A DNA stretch of 64,000 nucleotides from Lysobacter capsici (GTDB lineage: Bacteria; Pseudomonadota; Gammaproteobacteria; Xanthomonadales; Xanthomonadaceae). Made by a program: the position numbers and the translations under genes. Shown piece after piece: positions 1 to 10,895 of this stretch. The notes below the pieces were generated by a model. That model did not search any database. It saw only the letters and a list, made by a program, of their open reading frames with translations, and was not told the DNA's origin. Location of the stretch: contig NZ_CP076103.1 of NCBI RefSeq assembly GCF_018732085.1, positions 4,712,001-4,776,000 of the forward strand, read 5' to 3'. Positions within the stretch are counted from its first letter, which is position 1. Each line of letters begins with the position of its first letter.

Positions 1-3000
1 AGCAGCTGGCCGCGGCTGTCGTACTCGTAGCCGATGCGGTTGTTGTAGGCGTCGAACAGCTCGATGCGGTCGCCGTGCTGGTTGAGCGTGTAGCGCTGCT
101 GGACATTGCGGTCGCGCAGGCCGGCGGCGTTGGGCAGGTAGTCGCCGATCGCGACCACCCTGCCCTGGGTGTCGTAGTCCTTGAAGGTGAGGTAGCCGAG
201 CGGGTTCTGCACCAGGCGCTGATTGCCCAGCGCGTCGAAGCCGAAGCGGGTCTTCTGGTTCAGCGCGTCGCTGGACGCGACAAGGCGGCCGGCGGTGTCG
301 TATTCGTTGGCCCGGGTGTTGCCGTTTGCGTCGCGGGTCGCGACCAGGCGGCCGAGCGCGTCGTAGAACCACTGGTTGACCGGCCGCGTCCAGGTGGCGG
401 CGCCGTTCTCGCCGACCACTTCGACCAGGGGCCGCTCGTCGCGGGTGACTTGATTGGCTTCGTTGTAACGGTAGTCGGTGCGGAAACCGCGGGTATCGAT
501 GATCTGCAGCGCGTTGCCCCAGCGGTCGAGCACGCGGGTGGTGGCCGGCTTGGGCAGTTGGGTGTCGGCGGTGTACGCGGGCAGTTCGCTGGCGGTGATG
601 CGGCCGAGCCGATCCAGGCTGTGCCGGGTCAACGCGGTTTCCACCGCGCCGTTCGCGCCGAGCACCGATTGCCATTCGCGCGAGCGCTGCCCGGCGAGGT
701 TGTAACCGTAGCGGCGCACGCCGCCGCTTTCGTTGTCGCCGACCAGGCGCCCGGCCAGATCGTATTCGTACGTCAGCACGCCGGTGGCGCCGCCATGGGT
801 CTTGGCGGTGATCTCGCCGAAGGCGTTGAAGGTCGCGACCTCGTCGACATCGGTGTAAGTGAACGAGTTGTCGAGGCGTTCGCGCATGCGCTGGGTGCGC
901 ACGCGCCGGCTGGCGTTGTCGCCGATCAGCGGGTCGTAGGTATATCTCTCGTGCTGCCGCAGCGCGCCGCCGGGCTCGCTGGCGGTGGTCAGCAAACTCC
1001 AGCGATCGGTGATGCGGTCGAGCGCGTCGTAGCCGATGAAGGTGCGCGACCCATCGGCGGCGAATACCGTCACCGCGCGGCCCTGGCCGTCGTAGCGCAC
1101 TTTCTCGACCTGATCGCGGGCATCGTCGGCGACCGCAGTGCCGCCGCTGACATTTCCGTTGGCGTAGCGGCGGGTCTGGATCACGTTGCCGAACGCGTCG
1201 TAGAGCATCTCGGTATACGGCGAACGCCATTGATACAGCAGGTCCGAGGTCAGGTCGTGGCCCGCCAGCAACAATGGATCGACGGTCGATGGTGGCGCCA
1301 GCACCCGGCGCGCGGCCTCGGTCACGCTGGTCACTTGGCCCAGGGCGTCGTAGGCGGTGGAGGTGGCGACGCCGTCGGTGGTCAGCCGGGTCAGGCGGTC
1401 GTTATCGTCGTAGTCGTATTGCGACAGCACCTCGCGCACACCCGAGCTGCCGGCGCTGTCGGCGTAGTGGCGCCGCGTGTATTCGCGGAACTTGCGGCCG
1501 AGCGCGTCGTATTCGAAACGGGTGACGCGATCGAAGCCGACGACCTCGTCGCCGGCCGCCGGCAACGCCGCCGGCAACGCCGGCGGCGTCGCCGCGCCGA
1601 GCCCGGCGGTGGCGATCGCGCGCGCGTACTGCGTGGTTTGCCTGAGCTCGCCGGTCGGGTAGTACTCGTTGCGGGTGAGGTAGCCTTCGGCATCGACGCT
1701 GAGCACCAGCCGGTCGAGGTCGTCGTAATAGAAATAGCTGTCGGCCCAGCGCGCGTTGGCATCGGTGCGGCTGCCTTGCAGCAACACCGATTCCCTGACC
1801 TTGCGGCCGTAGGCGTCGTATTCGAACTGGGTGGTCGGCTGGCCCTGCGCGCTCACGCCATCGTCGCGGAAATACTCCAGCGCGCCCTGCTCGACCCGCT
1901 CCAGCAGCCCGCGCTTGTCGTAGACGCTGCGCACGACCCGGTCGCGGGCGGTGTCGACGACCGTGCCGGCGTCGGCCTGGGCGCGGCTGATCGCGCTGCC
2001 CGGGGTCCATGGCCCGATCAGGGCGAAGTTGAACTTGCTCGCGCTGCGCTTGAGTTCGGTGCGTTCGCCGAAGGCGTTGTAGTCGTAGCGGGTGACGAAG
2101 CCGTCGGCGTCGATGTCCTGCAGCAACTGCCCGCGCTCGTCGTAGACCTTGTAGCTGTAGCGGCCGAGCACGTCCTTCTGCACCACCGCGCGGCCGAGCG
2201 CGTCGTAGCTCACCTGGGTGGTCGGACGCGTTCCCTGGAAACTCAGCGCGCCGCTGGCCGGGTCGATCACGCCGGCATCGGCGAACCGGGTCAGGGTCTG
2301 GCGGCCGGCGTTGTCGTACTGGTACTCGGTGACGCGCGCGTTCGGCTGGCCGTCGTCTTCGCTTCGCAACACGACCTGGCCCAGCGCGTCGTAGATCGTG
2401 CGGGTCACGATCTTGCGGGTGGCCTTGACGATCGCGCCGCCGGCATCGATGGTCGCCACCTGCACCGGCGGGCTGGTCTCGGTGATGCGGCGTCCGGCCG
2501 CGTCGTAGCCGTAGCGCCACTCGTAGTGGTTCTTGTCGATCATCCGCTCGAGCAGGCCGGAACCGTCGTAGAAATAGCGCTCCTCGGCAACGCCGTTGCC
2601 GACCCGCTCGACCCGGCCGGCGGCGTCGTAGCGGGTCGCGCTGAAACGATCGCCCATCGCCGATACCGCGGCCGCGACCGCCGTCTCGATCATCTGCGTG
2701 TTCGCGCCGATCAAACCGTCGTAGCGGCGCACCACGGTCAGGCGGCCGGCCTCGTCGTATTCGTTGCCGGTCACCGCGCCGGCGTCGTCGACGCTGTAGC
2801 GCAGGCGGCCGGCGCGATCGTAGACGTAGTGGCTGCGGCGCGAGTTGTCGGCGCCGCCGGCCGCGGCCAGCGCGTTGCCGACCGCGAACACGTCGTCGCC
2901 GGTGCCGATCGCGATACGCGCGCCGTAGCTGAGTTCGGCGAGCACGCGGCCGCTTTCGTCGTAGCGGCGCTCGCTGACGGTGAGCGTGGCCGCGCCGTCC

Positions 3001-6000
3001 TGGACCAGGGTGTAGCGCTCGCGGCCGGCGTCGTCGTAGACGTGGCGGACCACGCGCGTGTCGCTGCCCGGCAACGCGCCGGTCAGGCCGGCGATCTCGG
3101 CAGCCGTGGCCGTGCCCAGGCGCAAGCGGTCGAGCAGTTGCGCGCTCAGCGCGAGCGTGCCGGCGTAGCGAAGCTCGGCGGCCAGGCGGCCGGCCGCGTC
3201 GTAGCGGCGTTCGCTGACCCGGCTCTGCAGGTCGATCACGAAGCGCACGCGGCCGTCGCGGTCGTAGACCTGGAAACCGCCCTGATCGCCGGCGCTGGCG
3301 GCGACCAGCGCGTCGAGTTGGGCGATGCTGGTCGCATCGCTCAGGCTGGAGACGGCGATCGGGTTCAAGTACGCGCGCGTGGCCACTTCACGGCCGGCGG
3401 CGTCGTACCAGTGTCGGGTCACCGCGCCGTTGGGATCGACGCTGTAGATCGGGCGATTGGCCTGATCGTAGTAGCTGCGATAGGTGAAGACCGTATCGGC
3501 GACGTAGCGCCGGATCAGGTTGTCGTTGGCGTCGTAGACGTAGTCGGTCGTCAGCCCCAGACCACCGGGATCGAGGATTTCGCGCGTGCGCCGGCCGAGC
3601 GCGTCGTACTCGTAGCCGATCTTGCGCGGCGTGGCGGTGCCCTCGCCTTCGGTGACGCTGATCTGGCGGCCGAGCGCGTTGTAGGCGTAATTGGTGCGCT
3701 GATTGATGCCATCGGGGTCGCGCGCGGTTTCGAGCAGGCGGCCTTCGCGGTCGTAGCGATGGCGGGTGACCTTGCCGCTGGCGTCGGTCACCCGGATCTG
3801 CCGGCCCTGGCCGTCGTATTCGTATTGGGTGACCAGGTTCAGCCCGGCGGGATCTTCGATCCGGCGCAGCAGGCGCCCGACCGGGTCGTAGCGCATCTCG
3901 ACCCGGCGCCCGCTGGCGTCGGTGCTGGCGATCAACAGGCCGCGCGTGTCGTACTCGCTGCGCGACTCGTTGCGCAGCGTGTCCATCGCCGACAGCAGCC
4001 GGCCGTTGCGGTCGTACTGGAACTCGCTGATCGCGCTGCGGCCGCCCGGCAGCGCCTGGGTCACGGTCTGCTGCTGGCCGAAGCGGTTGTAGACCGTGGT
4101 GACGCTGACGTTTTCGTCGCTGATCACCTGCATGCTGCGTGCGGCGGTGTCGTAGATGTAGCGGGTGCGGCGGCCGCTGGCGTCGAGTTCGCTGAGCACG
4201 CGGTCAAAGGCGTCGTAGGCGGTCGCGACGATCTCGTCGCGACCGGACACGGTCTGGGTGCGGGTGATCTGGCGGCCGCGCCGGTCGTAACCGAAGCGCA
4301 CGATCGCGCCGCGCGCATCGGTGCTCTGCACGGTCTGGCCGAACGCGTCGTAGGCCCACGACAGGTGCCGCGCCACCGCGCTGCCGACCGCGTCGTCGCG
4401 GCTGGTCAGCAAGCCGCGCCTGTCGTAGACCGAGTCGATGCGCAGCGCGACATTGGCGCCGATCAGGCGCTCTTCGCGCACGCGGTCGCCGTAGCCGTCG
4501 TAGCTGTAGCGGGTGCTCGCCGATTCGGCGTCGGTCGCGCCGGTCAATTGGCCGCGGCGGTTGTAAGCATACGTGCGGCGGCTGTCGCTGGCGGCGGTAT
4601 AGGCCAGGGTGGTCAGCGCGGTGGCGACGCTGTCGCGGTCGCCGGGCACGGCGATGGTCAGCACGCCGGTATACGCGGTGGTTTCGATCGCATCGCCGAA
4701 CGCGCTGTAGCGGACCTGGCTGACTTCGCCGCGCGCGTTGAGCACGCCGGTCGTGCCCGGCAGCCCGCGCACGGTGTAGGTCGGGCGGCCGTCGGCGTCG
4801 TAGAAGTACCAGGTCTTGTGACCGTCGGCATCGATGCTTTCGATGCGCCGTCCCAGGCCGTCGTAACCGTGACGGGTGCCGTACTGGGCGAACACCGCGT
4901 CGATCTGCGCCTGGGTCATGTCCGGGCGCAGACGGTTCGTGCCTTCGCCGTCGAGTTCGCCGATCAGTTCGCCGAACACGTTGTAGCGCAGCCGGCCCTC
5001 GCGCACTTCGCTGGTGTCGGCCGCGAGTTCGGTGCGGACGAGATTGCCTTGCGCGTCGTAAGTGTTGCGGGCGACCGTGCCCTGCGGATCGGTCTGCACG
5101 CTCAGGCGGCCCAGTGCGTCGTAGCCGCGACGGGTTTCGCGCACGCCTCCGGCCTGCACGCGGCTGAGCAAGGTCGCCAGGGTTTCCGTGCCGGTCAGGC
5201 CGGTCAACCGGGTTTCGAACGCGCGGGTGGTGTCCTGGGCCAGGCGTTCGTTGCGCAGGTACTGGGTCAGATAGCCTTCGGCGTCGAGCATCGCCAGAGT
5301 GTTGCCGCGTCCATCGAAGAACCACAGCGTGGCCCGGTCCTGCGCGGTGGAGGCCGGGCGCATCTGGCCCAGCGTGGCTTCGCGCAGATTGGCGGCCACG
5401 GCGGTGGCGTAGGCGACGCTGCGGGTGCGATTGCCGGCGAGGTCGTAGTTGTGTTCGAGCAGATAGCCCTCGGCGTCGAGGCGGCCGAGTTCGCGTCCCA
5501 TGGCATCGAAGAAATAGCGCGTGATCCGCTCTTCGTTCTGCGGCGCGTTGGCGCGCGGCAACTGCCGGGTGCGGATCAGGCGGTCGTTGAGGTCGTAGCT
5601 GAAATAGGTGACACGGCCTTCGCCGTCGGTTTCGACGGTCTTGCGGCCGAGCAGGTCGTAGAACGTGGCGACGGTGCGGTCCTGCGCCGTGGCGGTCGGC
5701 CGCACCAGGGCGATGTCGGTCGGTACCTGGGCCAGATTCGGCGAGGCCGGCGGCGCCGGCATCCAGGTGCGGGTGTCGAGCGCGGTCGCGTAACGCACGG
5801 TCTGGACGATGCGGCCGAAGGTGTCGCGGACGTATTCGACCAGGGCGCCGGTCGCGTCGACCTCGCCGACCAGTTGCCGTTCGACGTCGTAGAACAGATA
5901 GCTGCGCCCGCCGTTGGCGTCCTGCACCGCGCGCAACAATCCGGCGCGGTCGTAGAGGTTGCGGGTTTCGCGCGTGGTGGTCGCACCGCCGAGCGCGCGT

Positions 6001-8009
6001 TCGCTGACCAGCACCACCTGCCCGGCGGCGTCGCGTTGTTCGATCCGGACCCGATCGTTGCTGAGGTCGCCGTCGCCGACCGCGCCGCCTTCGACGATCG
6101 CGATCGCCAGCCGCTGCGAATCGGTGTAGGCCCAACTGCGCGACTGCAATGCCACGGCGTTGCGGTCGAACACCTTCTCGGTCAACAAGCGGCCCATGCC
6201 GTCGTAGACGTAGACGGTGCGGCGCAGGTCCGCGCCGTTGGACGCGCTGCGTTCGAGCACGCGGCCGCGCTCGTCGTAGCGATAGCCTTCGACAAGATCG
6301 GCATCGGTAACGATGCCGTTGCCGACGGCGTCGACCCCGGCGTAGCGGCGCCAGGCCACGCTGCCGAAGGCGTCGTAGCTGTACTGGGTCAGGCTGCTGT
6401 TGGCCTTGCGCGGCGCGGCGCCGGCCCAGGCTTCCAGCGCGGCCAGGGTGTAGACGCCGGTGTAGGTCGCGTCCAGGTACTGGCGCGACTTGAGCAGGCG
6501 ACCGACACCGAAACCGGCGCTGGCGTATTCGCTCTCGCTGACTTCGCCGGCGGCGTTGACCACGAAGCGCAGGCGATTGGCCGCGTCGTAGATATAACGG
6601 GTGATCAGCGCGTTCGCCGGCGGCGGCAGGCTCTTGCCGGTTGCGCTGTCGGCGACGGCGCCCGCGCCGGCACGGCCGAGAATGTCGCCCTCGTCGACTT
6701 CGTAGACGGTTTCGCTGGTGACTTGGTTGGCGGCGTTGAAGGTCCGCTCGGTGACGCGGGTGATCACCCGCAGCCCGGAGGAAATGAATTCGCGCTGCTC
6801 GATCGCATTGCCGTTGTCGTCATAGCGATAGACCCGGCCGGCCACGCCGTCGATCATCGCGGCGGTGAGATTGCCGTCGGGGTCGTACTCGTAGGTGTAG
6901 GTCTCCTGCCAGCCGCCGGCGGACGGCTGTTCGGCGGCGATCAGTTGATTGCTTTCGTCGTAGTAATAGACCCAGGTGCGCCCGGTCGAATCGCTGACCC
7001 GGGTCGAGCGGGTCTCGCTGTCGTAGGCGAAGCTCAGGGTCTGGCCCTGGCCGTCGGCGTCGTTGTCGTTGAGATCGCCGCGGGTCAGCGTGCGCACCCG
7101 GCCGAGCGCATCGTAGGTGTAGCTGACCACAACGCCGTCGCTGTGCTGCACCGATGCGATCTGCAAGCTGCTCGCATCGACATAGCTATACACGGTGCGG
7201 AACAGATGGCCGTCGTTGCTGCCGGCAGTCGCGCTCCAATCGTCGTCGCTGGCCTTGCCCGGGGTGAGGTCGTGGGTCACCGTGCTCAAGCGCCCGGCCG
7301 TGTCGTAGCCGTACCAGACCCGGCCGACCGCTTGGCTGCCGGCATAACTGGTGACGCTGGCGAGGTTGGCGCCGCTGTAGGTGAACTGCATCCGGCTGAG
7401 GTTGCCGTTGCCGTCGTTGGCCGCGACTTCGGTCACGCGGCCTTGCGGGTCGTAGCTCAGGTTCCAGGTGGTCGGCTGCAGCGGATCGCTCTTGAGATCG
7501 CGGATGCGGGTCAGGCGGCCGCCGCTGCCGAGGTCGGAATAGGTTTCCTCCAGCCGCGTATCGCCTTCCTCGTAGAGCCACTGCATCGCCTTGCCGTCGC
7601 GGCGCAGGCTGTCGTGCGCGCCGTCGCCGACGGTGGAGCGATACAGATCGTTGGCCACGAAGGCGAAGTCCTGATACGAACCGTCGCCGCTATGCCGGCG
7701 CATCACGCTGCCGGCCTGATTGAGCGTGCCGATCAATTCGATCCGCCGCTCGAACCCGGTCAGCCAGCCGTCGCTGCCGGCGCCGGCGAAGGTGCCGCGG
7801 CTGTTGTAGGTGCGGCTGAAGCCGACGGTCATGCCGCGCATCACGACCTGGTCGTCGAAACTCTGCAGCAGCAGGTTGCCGGTGGCGATGTTGACGTACT
7901 GGCTGTCCTGCCCCTGGCCGTAACGCGCGCTGGCGCCCAGGCCCTTGCCGATCTGGCTGAAGGAACTGTTGAACAGTCCCAGCCCGCTGCCGGAAATCAC
8001 TGCCGCCAT
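1..8009 (-). CDS. Giant RHS/YD-repeat protein, N-terminal part (3' end outside window)
   Basis: An uninterrupted minus-strand frame of at least 2,669 codons, open at the left edge. It begins MAAVISGSGLGLFNSS and lacks an obvious signal peptide. It then consists of very many YD repeats (YDALGR, YDAAGR, YDRRGR, YDERGR types) starting at about residue 120. Such proteins form large shells that enclose a variable C-terminal toxin or deliver cargo at cell contact; that role is family knowledge. The C-terminal core-boundary motif and any toxin or immunity gene would lie left of base 1 and cannot be judged. The start was chosen because GAGGA lies 7 nt upstream of the ATG; an in-frame ATG 18 nt further upstream is possible. 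There is no T6SS VgrG or PAAR gene in the visible upstream DNA, so the delivery route is unknown. Confidence 0.93.
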   Translation of the reverse strand, partial: MAAVISGSGLGLFNSSFSQIGKGLGASARYGQGQDSQYVNIATGNLLLQSFDDQVVMRGMTVGFSRTYNSRGTFAGAGSDGWLTGFERRIELIGTLNQAGSVMRRHSGDGSYQDFAFVANDLYRSTVGDGAHDSLRRDGKAMQWLYEEGDTRLEETYSDLGSGGRLTRIRDLKSDPLQPTTWNLSYDPQGRVTEVAANDGNGNLSRMQFTYSGANLASVTSYAGSQAVGRVWYGYDTAGRLSTVTHDLTPGKASDDDWSATAGSNDGHLFRTVYSYVDASSLQIASVQHSDGVVVSYTYDALGRVRTLTRGDLNDNDADGQGQTLSFAYDSETRSTRVSDSTGRTWVYYYDESNQLIAAEQPSAGGWQETYTYEYDPDGNLTAAMIDGVAGRVYRYDDNGNAIEQREFISSGLRVITRVTERTFNAANQVTSETVYEVDEGDILGRAGAGAVADSATGKSLPPPANALITRYIYDAANRLRFVVNAAGEVSESEYASAGFGVGRLLKSRQYLDATYTGVYTLAALEAWAGAAPRKANSSLTQYSYDAFGSVAWRRYAGVDAVGNGIVTDADLVEGYRYDERGRVLERSASNGADLRRTVYVYDGMGRLLTEKVFDRNAVALQSRSWAYTDSQRLAIAIVEGGAVGDGDLSNDRVRIEQRDAAGQVVLVSERALGGATTTRETRNLYDRAGLLRAVQDANGGRSYLFYDVERQLVGEVDATGALVEYVRDTFGRIVQTVRYATALDTRTWMPAPPASPNLAQVPTDIALVRPTATAQDRTVATFYDLLGRKTVETDGEGRVTYFSYDLNDRLIRTRQLPRANAPQNEERITRYFFDAMGRELGRLDAEGYLLEHNYDLAGNRTRSVAYATAVAANLREATLGQMRPASTAQDRATLWFFDGRGNTLAMLDAEGYLTQYLRNERLAQDTTRAFETRLTGLTGTETLATLLSRVQAGGVRETRRGYDALGRLSVQTDPQGTVARNTYDAQGNLVRTELAADTSEVREGRLRYNVFGELIGELDGEGTNRLRPDMTQAQIDAVFAQYGTRHGYDGLGRRIESIDADGHKTWYFYDADGRPTYTVRGLPGTTGVLNARGEVSQVRYSAFGDAIETTAYTGVLTIAVPGDRDSVATALTTLAYTAASDSRRTYAYNRRGQLTGATDAESASTRYSYDGYGDRVREERLIGANVALRIDSVYDRRGLLTSRDDAVGSAVARHLSWAYDAFGQTVQSTDARGAIVRFGYDRRGRQITRTQTVSGRDEIVATAYDAFDRVLSELDASGRRTRYIYDTAARSMQVISDENVSVTTVYNRFGQQQTVTQALPGGRSAISEFQYDRNGRLLSAMDTLRNESRSEYDTRGLLIASTDASGRRVEMRYDPVGRLLRRIEDPAGLNLVTQYEYDGQGRQIRVTDASGKVTRHRYDREGRLLETARDPDGINQRTNYAYNALGRQISVTEGEGTATPRKIGYEYDALGRRTREILDPGGLGLTTDYVYDANDNLIRRYVADTVFTYRSYYDQANRPIYSVDPNGAVTRHWYDAAGREVATRAYLNPIAVSSLSDATSIAQLDALVAASAGDQGGFQVYDRDGRVRFVIDLQSRVSERRYDAAGRLAAELRYAGTLALSAQLLDRLRLGTATAAEIAGLTGALPGSDTRVVRHVYDDAGRERYTLVQDGAATLTVSERRYDESGRVLAELSYGARIAIGTGDDVFAVGNALAAAGGADNSRRSHYVYDRAGRLRYSVDDAGAVTGNEYDEAGRLTVVRRYDGLIGANTQMIETAVAAAVSAMGDRFSATRYDAAGRVERVGNGVAEERYFYDGSGLLERMIDKNHYEWRYGYDAAGRRITETSPPVQVATIDAGGAIVKATRKIVTRTIYDALGQVVLRSEDDGQPNARVTEYQYDNAGRQTLTRFADAGVIDPASGALSFQGTRPTTQVSYDALGRAVVQKDVLGRYSYKVYDERGQLLQDIDADGFVTRYDYNAFGERTELKRSASKFNFALIGPWTPGSAISRAQADAGTVVDTARDRVVRSVYDKRGLLERVEQGALEYFRDDGVSAQGQPTTQFEYDAYGRKVRESVLLQGSRTDANARWADSYFYYDDLDRLVLSVDAEGYLTRNEYYPTGELRQTTQYARAIATAGLGAATPPALPAALPAAGDEVVGFDRVTRFEYDALGRKFREYTRRHYADSAGSSGVREVLSQYDYDDNDRLTRLTTDGVATSTAYDALGQVTSVTEAARRVLAPPSTVDPLLLAGHDLTSDLLYQWRSPYTEMLYDAFGNVIQTRRYANGNVSGGTAVADDARDQVEKVRYDGQGRAVTVFAADGSRTFIGYDALDRITDRWSLLTTASEPGGALRQHERYTYDPLIGDNASRRVRTQRMRERLDNSFTYTDVDEVATFNAFGEITAKTHGGATGVLTYEYDLAGRLVGDNESGGVRRYGYNLAGQRSREWQSVLGANGAVETALTRHSLDRLGRITASELPAYTADTQLPKPATTRVLDRWGNALQIIDTRGFRTDYRYNEANQVTRDERPLVEVVGENGAATWTRPVNQWFYDALGRLVATRDANGNTRANEYDTAGRLVASSDALNQKTRFGFDALGNQRLVQNPLGYLTFKDYDTQGRVVAIGDYLPNAAGLRDRNVQQRYTLNQHGDRIELFDAYNNRIGYEYDSRGQL

Positions 8010-8281
8010 CGTCGTGTCCTCGAGCATGGTTACGGCCCGGATTGGTCGGACCTGTCGAAGAACTCATCCGCGCTGACGGTGCGCGGGTTTAGGTGTTTTG
8101 GCGGGGAATGTGCGGTTTTGCGATGCGGCGAGCAGAAGTGGAAATTGGGTGCGGAATTTCGCGGATTGGGTGATCCGTTTTTTGTGGTTGTTACGAGTTG
8201 TATTTTTTAAGGGTGGGGGGTTGGTTGGTCGAACAGGGGTGTTTTTGGCGCGGTGGGGGGAGGTTCGGCTACAAGCAGAAG

Positions 8282-8583
<302 letters not shown>

Positions 8584-8633
8584 CGGCCGTTACCGTAACC
8601 GTGCGCTTCCCCATCCACTACGACCCCAACACC

Positions 8634-10823
8634 TCACTGCCGCTGCGCGTACTCCACAGCCGGCAACGACGACAGCTTGCCGAGCAAGGTCGACAACTGG
8701 CCGTAGTCGGCCACCCGCAGGCGCAGGCGCAAACGCACCTGCGCGCCGTTGCGTTCGACATCGCTGCGGATGCTCAGCACGTGCGCGTTGGCCTGGGCGA
8801 TCACGTTGGTGACTTCCTTGAGCAGCCACTTGCGGTCCAGCGCCAGCACTTCGATATCGACTTCGTAACCGCTGCCCTTGCGGCCCCACTCCACCGGCAG
8901 CACCCGCTGCGGCGTGGCCGCGGCCAGCCGTTCGAACGCCTGGCAACCGGGACGATGCACGCTGACGCCGCGGCCGCGGGTCAGATACCCGACGATGGGT
9001 TCGCCCGGCAGCGGCTGGCAGCAGCGCGCCAGCTGCACCAGCAGATTGCCGACGCCTTCGACGGTGAAATCGGTGGACTTGCCCGGCAGCTTGCGCGGCG
9101 CCGGCGGCGTGAGCACGGTGGTGCCGCTCGCACTCGCGACCGGCGGCGGCGCCGACTGCGCGCGTTCGTGTTCGAGCAGCGCGCGGCCGATCTGGTGCGG
9201 ACCGAGGTCGCCGAGCGCGACCTGCACATACAGATCGCCATCGCTGGCCAGCATGAAACGTTCACGCGCCGGCGCGAGGTCGGCGCCGAGCAGGCCGAGC
9301 CGGCGCAGTTCCTTGTCGAGCAGTTCGCGGCCGGCGGTTTCGTTGCGCGAGCGATCGAGCTTGTGGAACCAGTTGCGGACCTTTTCACGCGAACGATTGC
9401 TGGCCAAAAAGCCGTTCGCCAGCACCAGCCAGTCGCGCCGCGGCTCGCCGGTTTTCGCGGTCAGGATCTCGACCCGGTCGCCGCTGCGCAGCTTGTGATC
9501 GAGCGGCACGATGCGTCCGTCGACCTTGGCGCCGCGGCAGCGATGACCGACCTCCGTATGCACGTGGTAGGCGAAATCCAGCGGCGTGGCGCCGGTCGGC
9601 AGATCGATCACCTCGCCCTTGGGAGTGAGCACGTAGACCCGGTCCTCGACCAGTTCGGTATCGAGCTCGCTCGCCAGCGCCTCGTCGCCGCCCTGACCGC
9701 CGTCGCCCTTGGCATCGAGCAATCGGCGCATCCAGGCGATCTTGCGATCGAACGCGGCGTCGGCGCTGTGGCTGCCGGCTTCCTTGTATTTCCAGTGTGC
9801 GGCCACGCCCAGTTCGGCCTGGCGGTGCATCTCGTGGGTGCGGATCTGCACTTCCAGGGTCTTGCCTTCCGGCCCGATCACCGCGGTGTGCAGCGAGCGG
9901 TAGTCGTTGCGCTTGGGCCGGGCGATGTAGTCGTCGAACTCGCTCGGCACCGGCGTCCAGGTCGCATGCACCACGCCGAGCGCGGCGTAGCACGCGCCCA
10001 GATCGTCGACCATCACCCGCACCGCGCGCAGGTCGTACAGCTCGCTGATCGGCGCGTCCTTGCGCTGCATCTTCTTCCAGATGCTGTAGATGTGCTTCGG
10101 GCGGCCGGCGACCTCGGCCTTGACCCCTTGCGCGCTCATCGCCTCGCGCAGGGTGCGCTTGACCTGTTCGATGTAGCGCTCGCGATCGCCGCGCTTTTCG
10201 TCGAGCAGGCGCGCGATCTTCTGATAGGTCTGCGGCTCCAGGTAACGGAACGCGAGGTCTTCGAGCTCCCACTTGAGCTGCCAGATGCCGAGCCGGTTGG
10301 CGAGCGGCGCGTGGATGTCGCGGGTCAGCGCGGCGAGTTCGCGGCGCGTGTCCGCCGGCAGGTGATCGGCGTGGCGCATGCGCGCGAGCTGGCGCGCGAG
10401 CAGGATCGGCACCACCCGCAGGTCGCGCACGATCGCCAGCAGCAGCCGGCGCAGCCCTTCGGTGCCCGAATGCCGGCCCTGTTCGGCGTGCAGCGCCCAC
10501 ACCTGGCCGGCGGCGCGCTGGCCGTCGAGCAAGGCCGCGACCACCGGGTAATCGCGCTCGAAGCCCGCGCCCATCGCGCTCGCCCAGCCCGGATAGGCGT
10601 GCAGGATCGCCGCGGCGACGGTGTCGCTGTCGGCGTCGAGCAGGGCCAGCGCGTCCAGGGTCGCGGCGACCACCTCCGGCGCGTCCAGCGCATTCGCCCC
10701 GGCCTGCGGCGCCTGCGCCGCCTCCAGCAAGGCCTTGCGCAGCGGTGCGGCCAGGGCCGCCGCCGCGGGCTGGGCCAGGACGTGGGTCGGATCGGGGCGG
10801 GACTGAGCGGCGGGAACGTTCAC
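8634..10823 (-). CDS. relA: RelA-type (p)ppGpp synthetase
   Basis: 729 aa, normal for long RelA/SpoT proteins, with a GTG start. It transfers pyrophosphate from ATP to GTP or GDP during amino-acid starvation on the ribosome. Order visible: an N-terminal pseudo-hydrolase region without a clear HD pair, the synthetase domain (HIYSIWKKM; ELYDLRAVRVMV; EFDDYIARPKRNDYRSLHT; EVQIRTHEMH), a TGS domain (VYVLTPKGEVIDLPTGATPL), and a C-terminal ACT/RRM domain. The degenerate HD region and the EFDD motif point to RelA, mainly a synthetase, rather than bifunctional SpoT. It is divergent from the secreted-protein pair that begins at 10896, with about 70 bp between starts. Confidence 0.95.
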   Translation of the reverse strand: MNVPAAQSRPDPTHVLAQPAAAALAAPLRKALLEAAQAPQAGANALDAPEVVAATLDALALLDADSDTVAAAILHAYPGWASAMGAGFERDYPVVAALLDGQRAAGQVWALHAEQGRHSGTEGLRRLLLAIVRDLRVVPILLARQLARMRHADHLPADTRRELAALTRDIHAPLANRLGIWQLKWELEDLAFRYLEPQTYQKIARLLDEKRGDRERYIEQVKRTLREAMSAQGVKAEVAGRPKHIYSIWKKMQRKDAPISELYDLRAVRVMVDDLGACYAALGVVHATWTPVPSEFDDYIARPKRNDYRSLHTAVIGPEGKTLEVQIRTHEMHRQAELGVAAHWKYKEAGSHSADAAFDRKIAWMRRLLDAKGDGGQGGDEALASELDTELVEDRVYVLTPKGEVIDLPTGATPLDFAYHVHTEVGHRCRGAKVDGRIVPLDHKLRSGDRVEILTAKTGEPRRDWLVLANGFLASNRSREKVRNWFHKLDRSRNETAGRELLDKELRRLGLLGADLAPARERFMLASDGDLYVQVALGDLGPHQIGRALLEHERAQSAPPPVASASGTTVLTPPAPRKLPGKSTDFTVEGVGNLLVQLARCCQPLPGEPIVGYLTRGRGVSVHRPGCQAFERLAAATPQRVLPVEWGRKGSGYEVDIEVLALDRKWLLKEVTNVIAQANAHVLSIRSDVERNGAQVRLRLRLRVADYGQLSTLLGKLSSLPAVEYAQRQ

Positions 10824-10895
10824 TGCGTGGGGACGGATCGAAGCGGGAAGTGCGAGCGTCTACACTAGCGAGCATCCGCCCCGAGGAACAGCACG

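Noticed and set aside
75..8210. A 2,711-codon open frame on the plus strand across the RHS gene
   Set aside because: It is the complement of the YD-repeat frame. The protein is a monotonous run of Val/Ala/Gly/Asp/Arg with no domain, while the minus frame gives regular YDxxGR repeats and a ribosome site.
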